64,000 nt of DNA from assembly GCA_902800025.1 (NCBI GenBank), contig CADCDA010000006.1, forward strand, positions 37,865 to 101,864. The letters run 5' to 3'. A program made the position numbers and the translations under genes. The notes under the pieces are model-generated. The model was not told the origin of the DNA, searched no databases, and worked only from the letters and a program-made list of their open reading frames with translations. Numbering within the stretch: the first letter of the stretch is position 1; each line of letters begins with the position of its first letter. Positions 53,959 to 62,924 of this stretch are shown here, piece after piece. Origin of the DNA: an uncultured Erysipelotrichaceae bacterium. Its GTDB lineage: Bacteria > Bacillota_I > Bacilli_A > RFN20 > CAG-826.

Positions 53959-56316
53959 ATGAAAAAAAGATTATTATTAACGATTCCTGCTCTTGGACTT
54001 ATTTTTAGTGCATTTGCTTTTTTAATTAACAAGCAAGAAGTCAAATATAAGCAAGTAAATGCATACGCTACCGACATGGATGGTGTAGCGGTTGAAGCGG
54101 GAGAAGAATTAGATACTGAAAATGTTTTTTATGATGATTTCTCATCCGGTATTGACATGGAAAATAATTGGGTTCCTGCTAAAAAAGCATGGGGTAATAG
54201 TAGTGTGTCTTATAATAGTGGAGTTGTACCAGAAAATGTTTTCTATAATAGCGTTGATAAAACCGTTGTCTTTCGCGCATTAGGGGATTATTACCAAGGT
54301 GATGAATTTGATTATGATTTAGATGAGCGATACGGGTACGCTCACGATGAAATTACTGGCGGAGGTAGAGTCTATTCTAGAGACGGCACCAGAACTGGTG
54401 GAACCATCAAAACTAGAGAAGAATATGGACCAGGAAGATATGAAGCAAAGTTTAAAGTTGCTCCTGCTGAAGGTGTCTGTACTGCTTTCTGGACATTTAA
54501 TTATGGTGATGATGGCGGAGATTATTATAACGAAATGGATTTCGAACTTCCAACACACGCAGAAGGTGCAACTGGAGATGATAAAAAAGATTTATCATTT
54601 AATCAAATTATATGTACAACATATAAAACCGAAGACACTTATAAGAGTCAAAGAGTGACAAATCCTGTTTATTTAAATGACAACAAATTCCATACATATT
54701 GTTTGGAATGGTATTATTCTGCTGGCACCAAAAAAGTTAAATGGTTTATCGATGGATATTTAATTGCTAGCTGGAATAATGCCAATCATATTTCTGATCA
54801 CGTTGGTAGAGTTACATTAGGTGTTTGGGTTCCTGGAAGAGCCGATTTCTGCGGCATTCCTAATTTTGATAAAGCTTATATGGAACTCGATTATTTCAAA
54901 TACACTCCATTCAAAAATCAACTAACAGATGACACCGACAAAGATGCGTTGAAAGATTATGTCAAAAGCTATACAACAATAACTTCGACTCCTAAATCTG
55001 ATTTTGTTCCTCAAGGTGATTTCAAATATGGTCTACCAGAATTCTATGATGTAACTGGTAATGTAACAGCAAATAAATCATATGACTACGCTGGATCAAA
55101 TAACTCCTATGGAGTGAAGATTGCTGGTGCTGGTGGAGCGGGAGCCTCTACTCTTAGCTACACTAACCCAAACATTAAAGGCATTAAAAATTTAGAATTA
55201 TCATTTAAGTATAAAGGATATGGTTCTGTAAACGTCTATGCAGACGAAGAGCAAATTTTACAAAGTGACACCCTTGCTAGCAGAAACGAATGGGCAACAT
55301 TTGACCAAGCTTTAACTGTTCCAACTGGCAAGAAAACCATTAAAGTTGAATTCTATTCTGAATCAAATGACTTTGGTTTCTTCGTGGATAACATTGTTCT
55401 TACTTATCCAGAAAGCGAAGTCCCAACGCCAAATCCAAACGGACATACATTCTTTACAAAGAATAATGGTCAAACATCCACTGATAGTTATGAAGAAAGA
55501 CGTATCGCACCAAATGGAGACGATACCCAAATTTGGAGATTTACTAACGCCAAATATACGACCAACAATTCAGCTAACACAATTGCGTTAAAAGCAAACT
55601 CTACTGTTATGAGCAGTACAAGTGGAAACTTCTATTATCCAATTAAACAAGCATTATCTGGTTTGTACACTAATAGTGATGAACTCTTTGCGGCAGTAGC
55701 GGAGTTTGATGTTGATGACTTTGAAGATATTGAAGTTGATTTAACTTCATATTCAGGAGTAAGCGGAAGAAGTCTTACCATTTTATATTCATTAAACGAA
55801 GGAGATACTTGGTCTATCTTAAGCACCACTGGAAAGGACCAATTTAGTACTGGTATTACTCCATTTAGATATTACGTTAGAACATTAGCAACACAAGCAC
55901 TTAAAGGAAGAACAGCGAGATTCGCAATTGTTGGAAACAAAGGAAGTGGCAGCGATTCCTACTATTTAGTTGGCGTTATTATTAATAATTATCAAAGTTT
56001 CAAAAACAAATTAGACACCGCTTTATGCTCAACAGACGATGATACAAAAGTGTTTTTAGCACATCAATATTCTCAACTAACAAACGATGAAAAAACATTA
56101 TTAGAAAGCGAACAAATGGTAAACTACAGTCAATCATATGCAGATGGCTATGCCTATTTGCTTGCTTATTGGGATGGTGGTGCACCAAGCGTTAAGATGA
56201 ATGCCTCATTATCTAGCAGAAAAGAAAACGCCATCGCTATCATTGTGATGGTCCTTGTTGCTTCTTCGTTGGTAGCTGCTCTTGTTATAAATAAGAGAAA
56301 GAAAACTAATCAATAA
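53959..56316 (+). CDS. Secreted GH16 endoglycanase with binding modules and C-terminal membrane anchor
   Basis: A 785-residue secreted enzyme. A signal peptide or anchor (about 1-34) is followed by the GH16 domain (about 50-325). Its catalytic strand is NEMDFELP with Glu192, Asp194 and Glu196, again without the bulge residue. A CBM4/9-like domain (about 350-490) and a further beta-sandwich (about 495-680) follow. A C-terminal helix with tail NKRKKTNQ anchors it; no LPXTG is present. It is a diverged relative of the GH16 at 33079: both share FWT and GPGRY segments. It is coupled to the mutase gene. Its last 11 nt overlap the convergent GH94 gene. Confidence 0.83.
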   Translation: MKKRLLLTIPALGLIFSAFAFLINKQEVKYKQVNAYATDMDGVAVEAGEELDTENVFYDDFSSGIDMENNWVPAKKAWGNSSVSYNSGVVPENVFYNSVDKTVVFRALGDYYQGDEFDYDLDERYGYAHDEITGGGRVYSRDGTRTGGTIKTREEYGPGRYEAKFKVAPAEGVCTAFWTFNYGDDGGDYYNEMDFELPTHAEGATGDDKKDLSFNQIICTTYKTEDTYKSQRVTNPVYLNDNKFHTYCLEWYYSAGTKKVKWFIDGYLIASWNNANHISDHVGRVTLGVWVPGRADFCGIPNFDKAYMELDYFKYTPFKNQLTDDTDKDALKDYVKSYTTITSTPKSDFVPQGDFKYGLPEFYDVTGNVTANKSYDYAGSNNSYGVKIAGAGGAGASTLSYTNPNIKGIKNLELSFKYKGYGSVNVYADEEQILQSDTLASRNEWATFDQALTVPTGKKTIKVEFYSESNDFGFFVDNIVLTYPESEVPTPNPNGHTFFTKNNGQTSTDSYEERRIAPNGDDTQIWRFTNAKYTTNNSANTIALKANSTVMSSTSGNFYYPIKQALSGLYTNSDELFAAVAEFDVDDFEDIEVDLTSYSGVSGRSLTILYSLNEGDTWSILSTTGKDQFSTGITPFRYYVRTLATQALKGRTARFAIVGNKGSGSDSYYLVGVIINNYQSFKNKLDTALCSTDDDTKVFLAHQYSQLTNDEKTLLESEQMVNYSQSYADGYAYLLAYWDGGAPSVKMNASLSSRKENAIAIIVMVLVASSLVAALVINKRKKTNQ

Positions 56317-58777
56317 TATTGATAATTAGTTTATTCCTATAATTTTTAAGATTTATGTTGGTGGTTAATTCTTCGCCATTAACATAAATCTTTCTTTTAT
56401 TTAAATGAGTGTTTTGATATCTAACAGTGACTTTTTTTCCTTTGATTGGTAAAGAGATTTCGGCGTTATCGCTTGGGAAATAATTGGTTGGTTCAATAAC
56501 TAGTTCGTCGCCAATTTGTGGTTTGATGCCAAACATATCAAATATAATGGCCTTTAAAAGAGTGTTGCTGCTTCCTGTATACCAATCAGACATACTTTCT
56601 CCATCGATACCAAGTTCTGGGTTGTATCCATAAGAATTAGGCATCACAAAAGGAGAAGTGGTAATTTTATCATGAGTGATAGGAATTAATTTATAGATTT
56701 GTTCAAAAGCTTTTTGACCTTCTTTCATTTGGAATAACGCTCTTACGAAGAACATGCCTGCGTGGATATATGTTGCTCCATTTTCTGCTGTTCCTTTAGG
56801 AAGATTAACGATTCTTCCAACTTTATAGGCATCTTTCTTATCAAAATATTGATCAAAAGTCATGATTCCATATTTACTATCTAATGCTTCGGCGGCTTTC
56901 AGTATGTCTTTATGGAAATCTTGATTATGTTTATATAGTCCACTTAAGACAAAGAAAGAGTGAGAAGTAGAACTATATCTTGATTTATGGTCGACGTCAT
57001 CATAACTGCCAACATAGAAACTGCGATTATCTCCCCAACCGTGAACGATTTTTCTTTCGTTTCCTTTATGGACTACTCCATTAGTTAAAATACCTTTTTC
57101 TAATTTACTAGCGATTTCAATATAATGGGTTTCTTTATGATCTTTTGCGATTTTTTTGATATCTTCCATTTCGTGAAGATTTTGATATAAATGGCAAGTA
57201 GCCATTATAGAAACACCGTTGCCAAATGCTGATGTTTCGCTTAATCCCAAACCATCAACAGCGTCATTCCAATCGCCATAGTTAGCTTTTAAACAATTAG
57301 TGGTTTCATCGATATTACTAATTAAAAAATTGATGATCTTAACTAGGTGCTCATAGACTGTGTCTTCTTGTTCTAACTTTTCTCCATCTTTTCTACCGAT
57401 TAACTTGTAGTAACCACATTTCTCTTTTAAAAGAGAATAGTCATTAGTGAATGCAAGATATTTATAGATGGTGGAGATAATCCATTGTCCTTGGTCAATG
57501 AATTCACGATTATCTAATAATGGACTATCGCCTTTAGATTCTTTTGCGTATTGGCGAGGTGCTCTTCCAGATGGATCAAGATATGAAAGAGACTCTAATA
57601 TTTTCTTTTTGGCATTTTCTTTGTTCCAAATCAAAGAGACTTCTAACATCTGATAGACATCTCTTATGCCTAAAAGCATCAAAGATGAGTTCTTGGTTTT
57701 AGAAGCGTAATCAACTTGTTCAATAACGCTTTCTAGAAAACTATTAAACAATTTGTTATTAAGTGGATAATTATTTAATTTTGAGAAATTAATCTTTAGA
57801 TTATTTTGCCTATTCTTCAATGAGTTTTTAAAAGATTCTTCGTTTCCTTGATATGCTTCTTTCTTATATTCATCTAATTCTTCTTTTGTGAATGCGATTT
57901 GAACTTGATAATCTACTTCTAAAGATTCATTTGGGGATAGTTTTTTAGTAATAATATCTCCATAGACCGCCATATCGACAAAACTTGCGGAATCAAGGTG
58001 ATTAACAAAAAAGCCGTTTCTTATATTGTTTGATTGAGAAATCGAACGGTTTTTATCTCCGACATAATCCATTCTTCTGGTAGCGATATCTTTCTTATCT
58101 CCGTTAGTTTTACATCTTAACAAAGCAAAGTTATTTAAATGAATTTCTCTAGAAACATCTTCTACAGAGGAGAACAAAGCGTCATCTTTTTCAATTTTTA
58201 CAGTTCTAAACCATTTGGTTTCTTCGTCTTCCACTGATGAATGAATTAGTAGTGGATTAAAGTATAGAGAAGATAATACTTCGATATCTTTTTTGGTGTT
58301 ATTAATAACATAGGAAGAGAAAAGAATTTTCTGTTGATCATCTATTGTCATTTTAACCGCGTAGATAACGCCTTTAATGATTCTAATGTAATAGCAGTAC
58401 GAAGGATTGAAAATCGTATATGTTTCATTTTCTAATCCATATTCTGTGTCTGCATTACCAGTAATTGAAAAGGCATCATATTTATTGTTCTTATTTTTGA
58501 TACCACCATAAAAGTTGAAATATGGTTCTTTTCCTTCAACAGTTGGAGGAATCAAAAAGAAGTTTGATTGATTAACAGAAATATTACCAGAAGCATAAGC
58601 CCATAATGTAAGGCCATCCACTGTATAAGGAAAACGAGAATCACCAATTGGATTTCTCCCAGCCAAAATGTTGCCATCTTTCAAAAAGAAAACCTGGTTG
58701 TTAATTGAACAATATTCCACGTTTCTCTTTTTAGCGGCCTTGCATTCTTTAAGTAGTTTTAATATTTCTGAAATCAT
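56306..58777 (-). CDS. GH94-family glycoside phosphorylase
   Basis: A cytosolic inverting phosphorylase (823 aa, normal length), which splits a beta-linked disaccharide with phosphate to give an alpha-sugar-1-phosphate. The N-terminal beta-sandwich (about 1-300) and the alpha-barrel are visible. The catalytic Asp505 is in GDWNDAVDGLG. SRYSSTSHSF and SDWYTGSSNTLLKAI are family segments; the latter is the phosphate and acceptor site. Known members act on cellobiose, cellodextrin, laminaribiose or diacetylchitobiose. The specificity cannot be read here. A PIG-L deacetylase is divergent from it, which favours a HexNAc substrate but does not prove it. Confidence 0.8.
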   Translation of the reverse strand: MISEILKLLKECKAAKKRNVEYCSINNQVFFLKDGNILAGRNPIGDSRFPYTVDGLTLWAYASGNISVNQSNFFLIPPTVEGKEPYFNFYGGIKNKNNKYDAFSITGNADTEYGLENETYTIFNPSYCYYIRIIKGVIYAVKMTIDDQQKILFSSYVINNTKKDIEVLSSLYFNPLLIHSSVEDEETKWFRTVKIEKDDALFSSVEDVSREIHLNNFALLRCKTNGDKKDIATRRMDYVGDKNRSISQSNNIRNGFFVNHLDSASFVDMAVYGDIITKKLSPNESLEVDYQVQIAFTKEELDEYKKEAYQGNEESFKNSLKNRQNNLKINFSKLNNYPLNNKLFNSFLESVIEQVDYASKTKNSSLMLLGIRDVYQMLEVSLIWNKENAKKKILESLSYLDPSGRAPRQYAKESKGDSPLLDNREFIDQGQWIISTIYKYLAFTNDYSLLKEKCGYYKLIGRKDGEKLEQEDTVYEHLVKIINFLISNIDETTNCLKANYGDWNDAVDGLGLSETSAFGNGVSIMATCHLYQNLHEMEDIKKIAKDHKETHYIEIASKLEKGILTNGVVHKGNERKIVHGWGDNRSFYVGSYDDVDHKSRYSSTSHSFFVLSGLYKHNQDFHKDILKAAEALDSKYGIMTFDQYFDKKDAYKVGRIVNLPKGTAENGATYIHAGMFFVRALFQMKEGQKAFEQIYKLIPITHDKITTSPFVMPNSYGYNPELGIDGESMSDWYTGSSNTLLKAIIFDMFGIKPQIGDELVIEPTNYFPSDNAEISLPIKGKKVTVRYQNTHLNKRKIYVNGEELTTNINLKNYRNKLIINIID

Positions 58778-58818
58778 ATTTTTTAATTTTGCTAAAAAAT
58801 GTTTACATCATCATTATA
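58775..58818 (-). promoter_or_regulatory. Promoter and inverted-repeat operator candidate, copy 4
   Basis: On the minus strand TATAAT (58818-58813) is followed after 12 nt by ATTTTTTA, GCAAAAT, TAAAAAAT, a perfect 8 bp inverted repeat with a 7 nt spacer, just before the GH94 start codon. This is the best copy in the window. Confidence 0.65.
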
Positions 58819-58913
58819 ATAAATTATTTATAAGATTGAAAATATAAAAATCCAAAAAAAGTCATTAATTATTTTATTTTATTAAAAAACTATAAAACTA
58901 ATAACAAATAGAA

Positions 58914-58919
58914 TATAAT
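58914..58919 (+). promoter_or_regulatory. -10 box of the PIG-L gene
   Basis: A perfect TATAAT 20 nt before the PIG-L start, with GGAG as the ribosome-binding site between. The -35 region is weak. Confidence 0.45.
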
Positions 58920-58938
58920 CAATTTGGAGATAAAAAAT

Positions 58939-59757
58939 ATGAAGTTAGAAAAAGGTTTTGTTTATTATCCAAAGAACAGAAAAGAAGGAAAAGTTAAATA
59001 CCTTTGCATCTGCGCTCATCAAGACGACAACGAGATTATGGCGGTAGATGGAATACTCAAAGGATATTATTCTCGCAAATATTCGTTTGCTTTAGTGGTG
59101 ACCACTGATGGTGGTGGATCTGCTCGAACTGGTGAGTTTAAAGATTACACTGATGAGATGATGAAAAAAGTCAGAATCGAAGAACAAGAAGAAGCTGCAG
59201 AAATTGGCAGATATAACTCCTTGTATATGCTCAATTATTCTTCTAAGGAAGTTAAAGACAAAGAAGATGATCGAGCAACAAATGATTACATCCAAATTAT
59301 TAAAGAATTAAAACCAGAAGTCATCTATACTCACTCTATTTTAGATAAGCATCCAACTCATATTGGAGTGGTCCTTAAAGTTATTAAGGCTATTAGAAGT
59401 CTTCCAGAGGAAGAACAACCAAAAATATTCTATGGTTGTGAAGTTTGGAGAGGACTAGATTGGATTAATGACGAAAGAAAGATTGGCTTCGACGTTTCTA
59501 GAAACGAGAAACTTCAAAAGAGAATCCTAAATGTCTTTAGAAGCCAAATCGCTGGTGGGAAGAGTTATACGAAAGCAAGCATTGGCAGACGTTATCAAAA
59601 TGCGACATATTTCCAATCTCACTCAGTGGATTCTTATAAGATGGTCAGCTATGCAATTGATTTGAAACCATTATTAAAAAATCCTCAACTTTCAGTTAAG
59701 GAATATGCACTTTCGTTCGTAGAAGACTTAAGAAAAGAAGTTGAAGGATTATTATAA
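58939..59757 (+). CDS. PIG-L family deacetylase
   Basis: PIG-L enzymes remove acetyl groups from GlcNAc-containing substrates by zinc catalysis. The protein has 272 aa and no signal peptide, so it acts in the cytosol. The first metal motif AHQDDNE is at 26-32 (usually AHPDDE; Gln replaces Pro). The second is HPTHIG, with His138 and His141. Both metal His/Asp sets are present. The start is set at ATG 58939, with GGAG 9 nt upstream; an in-frame TTG at 58924 is possible. It is divergent from the GH94 gene. Its 3' end overlaps the CBM9-like gene by 6 nt. Confidence 0.83.
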   Translation: MKLEKGFVYYPKNRKEGKVKYLCICAHQDDNEIMAVDGILKGYYSRKYSFALVVTTDGGGSARTGEFKDYTDEMMKKVRIEEQEEAAEIGRYNSLYMLNYSSKEVKDKEDDRATNDYIQIIKELKPEVIYTHSILDKHPTHIGVVLKVIKAIRSLPEEEQPKIFYGCEVWRGLDWINDERKIGFDVSRNEKLQKRILNVFRSQIAGGKSYTKASIGRRYQNATYFQSHSVDSYKMVSYAIDLKPLLKNPQLSVKEYALSFVEDLRKEVEGLL

Positions 59758-60246
59758 ATCAAGAAATTTATCTCTAATGTGAAATGTATCACATAGAGTA
59801 GGAGAAAGAGCGGATAAATTATCGCTCTTTTCTTTTGGACATTCATTTTCAATTCTAAAGCAATTATATCTAATATAATTAGATATTCTTAGTTTTGATA
59901 AATCTATTTCCATCTCAACTATGTATGTTTTTTCTTTAATAGAAGTAGTGGACTTAAAGAAGTTATTTTCAACGAATTCCAAATGATCGATATATTTTTT
60001 GGCGATGAATGTCGCTCCATTAGGAGCAACTTCAAATTCATAATAGAAATCTTTGTCTCCCAAATCTAAAAAGACTTCAACAACCGATCCCTTCCAAAGA
60101 TCATCGTTGTTCTTTTTTGAATATGAGAAGAGGCTTGATTCTTCGGCAGCAAAAGAAAACACCAAAGATGAACCTTTGTTTTTGATTTCTACACTTGTTC
60201 GCGGTTTTGCTATTTTGCCTGAGAAATTATCAAGTAAATATTTCAT
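59752..60246 (-). CDS. CBM9-like carbohydrate-binding protein
   Basis: A 164-residue, signal-free protein with the CBM9 fold pattern: DLWKGSVVEVFLDLG and YYEFEVAPNGATF are the conserved strands, and a Cys/Phe-rich C-terminus (YNCFRIENE) follows. Stand-alone cytosolic CBM9-like proteins of this type are common in Bacteria but poorly studied. It may bind an imported sugar. The ribosome-binding site is weak. It converges on the PIG-L gene with a 6 nt overlap. Confidence 0.7.
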   Translation of the reverse strand: MKYLLDNFSGKIAKPRTSVEIKNKGSSLVFSFAAEESSLFSYSKKNNDDLWKGSVVEVFLDLGDKDFYYEFEVAPNGATFIAKKYIDHLEFVENNFFKSTTSIKEKTYIVEMEIDLSKLRISNYIRYNCFRIENECPKEKSDNLSALSPTLCDTFHIRDKFLDL

Positions 60247-60280
60247 ATTTACATAATATCAAAGTTATATAAAAAGACAA

Positions 60281-60308
60281 TAAAAAATCGTCATTTCTGA
60301 CGATCTTT
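60281..60308 (-). terminator. Terminator for the CofE-like gene
   Basis: ATCGTCA and TGACGAT form a 7 bp stem around TTTC. On the minus strand it is followed by a run of six T; on the plus strand by CTTTTA. Confidence 0.75.
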
Positions 60309-60311
60309 TAA

Positions 60312-61505
60312 TTAATCTTGAGAGTAGTTTGTGAAGTAACCTTGAACAAGGACGACTGGTGTTCCTTTATCGCCTGATCCACTTGTTAAGTCACATAATG
60401 AACCGATTAAATCAGTTAATTGACGAGGAGTGGTGCCTTGAGAGGCCATATTGCCCACTAGGCTACCTTGCTTCTCTTTAATCTTTTGTCTGATTGCTTC
60501 TCTTAGCTCTTCGCCTTTAAGATCTTTGAAGTCATTATCAGCGAGGAACTTAAGCTTAAGTTCGTTTGGCGTTCCTACTAATCCAGAAGTGAAGAATGGG
60601 GAGACGACTGGGTCAGCGAGTTCCCAGATCTTTCCTTGTGGATCTTTAAACGCTCCATCGCCATAAACCATGACTTCAACATGCTTACCAGTTTTCTTAA
60701 GCATTTGAGCTTGGATATCTTCCACTAAACCTTGAGCGTCTCTTGGGAAGAGTTTAACTCTTTCTTCGGTAGATTTATTAGAACCTAACAAACCATATTT
60801 GGAATTATATCCGCTTCCATTAACCGGGGCGTTAAGGATGTCGTCCATACCGAGGACAATCTTTGCACCTTTCTCTTTGAGGATACGTTTCGTGCGGTTT
60901 CTTGTATGGATATCGCAGTTTAAGACCTTATCTGTATAATTCAAAATAGTCTTAGCTTGGTTAGCAAATATGACTTCAACATCACAGTTTTCTTTTTTAA
61001 TTAAATCAACGTAGTAATCGATATAATCGACACCTGTGAATTCATGGACCTTACGTCCAAATAATTCTCTATATCTTTCTAGAGAAAGGACATCACTATA
61101 AGGGTTGATTCCCTTTTCATCTAATTCATCATAAGTTAGTAAGGCATTACCAACTTCATCACTTGGATAGGAGAGCATAAGATAAATCTTATCGACTCCT
61201 CTAGCCATACCCTTTAAAAGGATAGCGAATCTATTTCTTGAGAGGATTGGGAAGATAACACCGATTTCTCCTCCGTTAAATTTGTCGTGAACATCTTTAG
61301 CAATATCATCAACTGTTGCGTAGTTGCCTTGGCTTCTAGCGACAACACTTTCAGTGATAGCGATGACATCTCTGTCGTTAATTGCAAATGGTTCGTTTTG
61401 ACTAGCGGTTAACACTGAATCAACAACGATGTTAGCGAGGTTATCTCCTTCTTTAATAATTGGGAGTCTAATTCCTCTACTGGTGGTTCCGACATACTTT
61501 GACAT
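60312..61505 (-). CDS. CofE-like (F420-0:L-glutamate ligase domain) protein
   Basis: A 397-residue protein of the CofE-like family often annotated as coenzyme F420-0:gamma-glutamyl ligase. Family segments are seen: the N-terminal 'TTSRGIRLPIIKEGDNL', then DVIAITESVVARSQGN, and a C-terminal region with a conserved GTTPRQLTDL. Low-GC gut bacteria usually lack the rest of the F420 pathway, so the true product is probably another glutamyl or amide ligation. It is 3 nt from the flavoprotein gene upstream in the same transcript. A terminator follows. Confidence 0.75.
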   Translation of the reverse strand: MSKYVGTTSRGIRLPIIKEGDNLANIVVDSVLTASQNEPFAINDRDVIAITESVVARSQGNYATVDDIAKDVHDKFNGGEIGVIFPILSRNRFAILLKGMARGVDKIYLMLSYPSDEVGNALLTYDELDEKGINPYSDVLSLERYRELFGRKVHEFTGVDYIDYYVDLIKKENCDVEVIFANQAKTILNYTDKVLNCDIHTRNRTKRILKEKGAKIVLGMDDILNAPVNGSGYNSKYGLLGSNKSTEERVKLFPRDAQGLVEDIQAQMLKKTGKHVEVMVYGDGAFKDPQGKIWELADPVVSPFFTSGLVGTPNELKLKFLADNDFKDLKGEELREAIRQKIKEKQGSLVGNMASQGTTPRQLTDLIGSLCDLTSGSGDKGTPVVLVQGYFTNYSQD

Positions 61506-61508
61506 AAG

Positions 61509-62924
61509 TTAATCCTCTTTTTCTGCAATGTTTCTTGCAATATATACTCCACACGCACTAGCTTGGGCTAAACCTCTTGTTAAGCCTGCTCCATCGCCTG
61601 CGACATATAAGTTTTTAATTCCATCAATCTCGAGTTTGTTATCGAGTTTTGGATATGCACTATAGTATTTTGCTTCAACACCATATAAAAGTGTATGTTC
61701 AGTAGCGATACCCGGAGTGATTTTATCCAAGACTTCAATCATTTCAATGATTGACCTCATAGTCTTATATGGCAACGCTAACGCGAGATCTCCTGGGACC
61801 GCTTCTTTTAAGGTTGGTCTTACGAAGCCTTCATTAATTCTTTTAACTGTGCTTCTTCTACCGAGTTTGATATCACCATATTTTTGAACGATGACTGATC
61901 CACAAGCGAGTTGGTTGACTAAGGATGAAACCTTAAGTGCGTATTCGTTTGGTTTATTAAATGGTTCTTCAAACTTGTGGGAGACGAGTAAAGCGAAGTT
62001 TGTGTTATGGCTTGAGAGCTTGGAATCGTTATAGGAGTGACCGTTGACATTGACGACACCTTCGTAGTTTTCCATAACGACATGTCCCCCTGGATTAGAA
62101 CAAAATGTTCTAACAGTGGAGCCAACAGAGGTCTTATAAACAAACTTTCCTTCGTAAAGGTTTTCGTTGATTTCTTCCATAACCAAATTTGGACATTCAA
62201 CACGAACACCGATATCAACTTGGGTTTGTTTCATTTGGACTTGATGCTTATCAAATAGTTCACTTAACCATTTGCTGCCTTCTCTTCCAACACCTAAAAC
62301 AACATACTTGGCTTCAAGTACTTCGCTGTTTTCTAGCTTAACGCCTCTAACTTCTTTATCTTCAACGATGACATCGACCACTTTTGTGGAGAATTTCATC
62401 TCGATTTTTTCTTTTAAGTAATCATAGATTCTTGAAAGAATTTTGATGTTTTCTTCTGTGCCTAAATGTCTGACTTTACTACGTAAGAGTTTGACACCGA
62501 CAGACATCGCTCTTCTTTCGATTTCTCTAACTTTTTCTGTATCAGGATTTGTGATGACTTCGGTCGCACCAAAAGAAATATTGATATCATCAACATAGTT
62601 GATAATATCCATGAGTTCTTCTGGAGTCATATAATTAGTTAACCAACCGCCGAATTCGGTAGTGATATTGAACTTACCATCTGAATATGCTCCAGCACCT
62701 CCAAAACCACTAGTAATTGAGCAAGCTGGGTAACATTCACGAAATCCTTTTTGATTGATTGGACATCTCTCTAATTTATGTTCTAGGACAGGGCATCGTC
62801 TTTCATAAATATTCTTGCCTCTATCCAAAAGAAGTATTTTAAGATCGCTTCTTTTTTGAGCGAGTTCGTAAGCACACATATATCCACTTGGGCCAGCGCC
62901 TACAATAATGACATCGTATTTCAT
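61509..62924 (-). CDS. FAD-dependent oxidoreductase (COG2509 type)
   Basis: A 471-residue flavoprotein. The N-terminal dinucleotide fold reads VIIVGAGPSGYMCAYEL. The segment FGGAGAYSDGKFN at about 74-86 is the hallmark of this FAD-protein family. The C-terminal FAD contact reads LYVAGDGAGLTRGLAQA. AGGGGG lies before the ATG. There are several Cys near residues 44-68 (RRCP, ERCP, ECYPAC), which may bind a metal or act in redox. The substrate is unknown. It is the first gene of a two-gene unit with the CofE-like gene. Confidence 0.78.
   Translation of the reverse strand: MKYDVIIVGAGPSGYMCAYELAQKRSDLKILLLDRGKNIYERRCPVLEHKLERCPINQKGFRECYPACSITSGFGGAGAYSDGKFNITTEFGGWLTNYMTPEELMDIINYVDDINISFGATEVITNPDTEKVREIERRAMSVGVKLLRSKVRHLGTEENIKILSRIYDYLKEKIEMKFSTKVVDVIVEDKEVRGVKLENSEVLEAKYVVLGVGREGSKWLSELFDKHQVQMKQTQVDIGVRVECPNLVMEEINENLYEGKFVYKTSVGSTVRTFCSNPGGHVVMENYEGVVNVNGHSYNDSKLSSHNTNFALLVSHKFEEPFNKPNEYALKVSSLVNQLACGSVIVQKYGDIKLGRRSTVKRINEGFVRPTLKEAVPGDLALALPYKTMRSIIEMIEVLDKITPGIATEHTLLYGVEAKYYSAYPKLDNKLEIDGIKNLYVAGDGAGLTRGLAQASACGVYIARNIAEKED

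Noticed and set aside
60312..61505. Proof of F420 use
   Set aside because: A single CofE-like gene is common in bacteria without F420.
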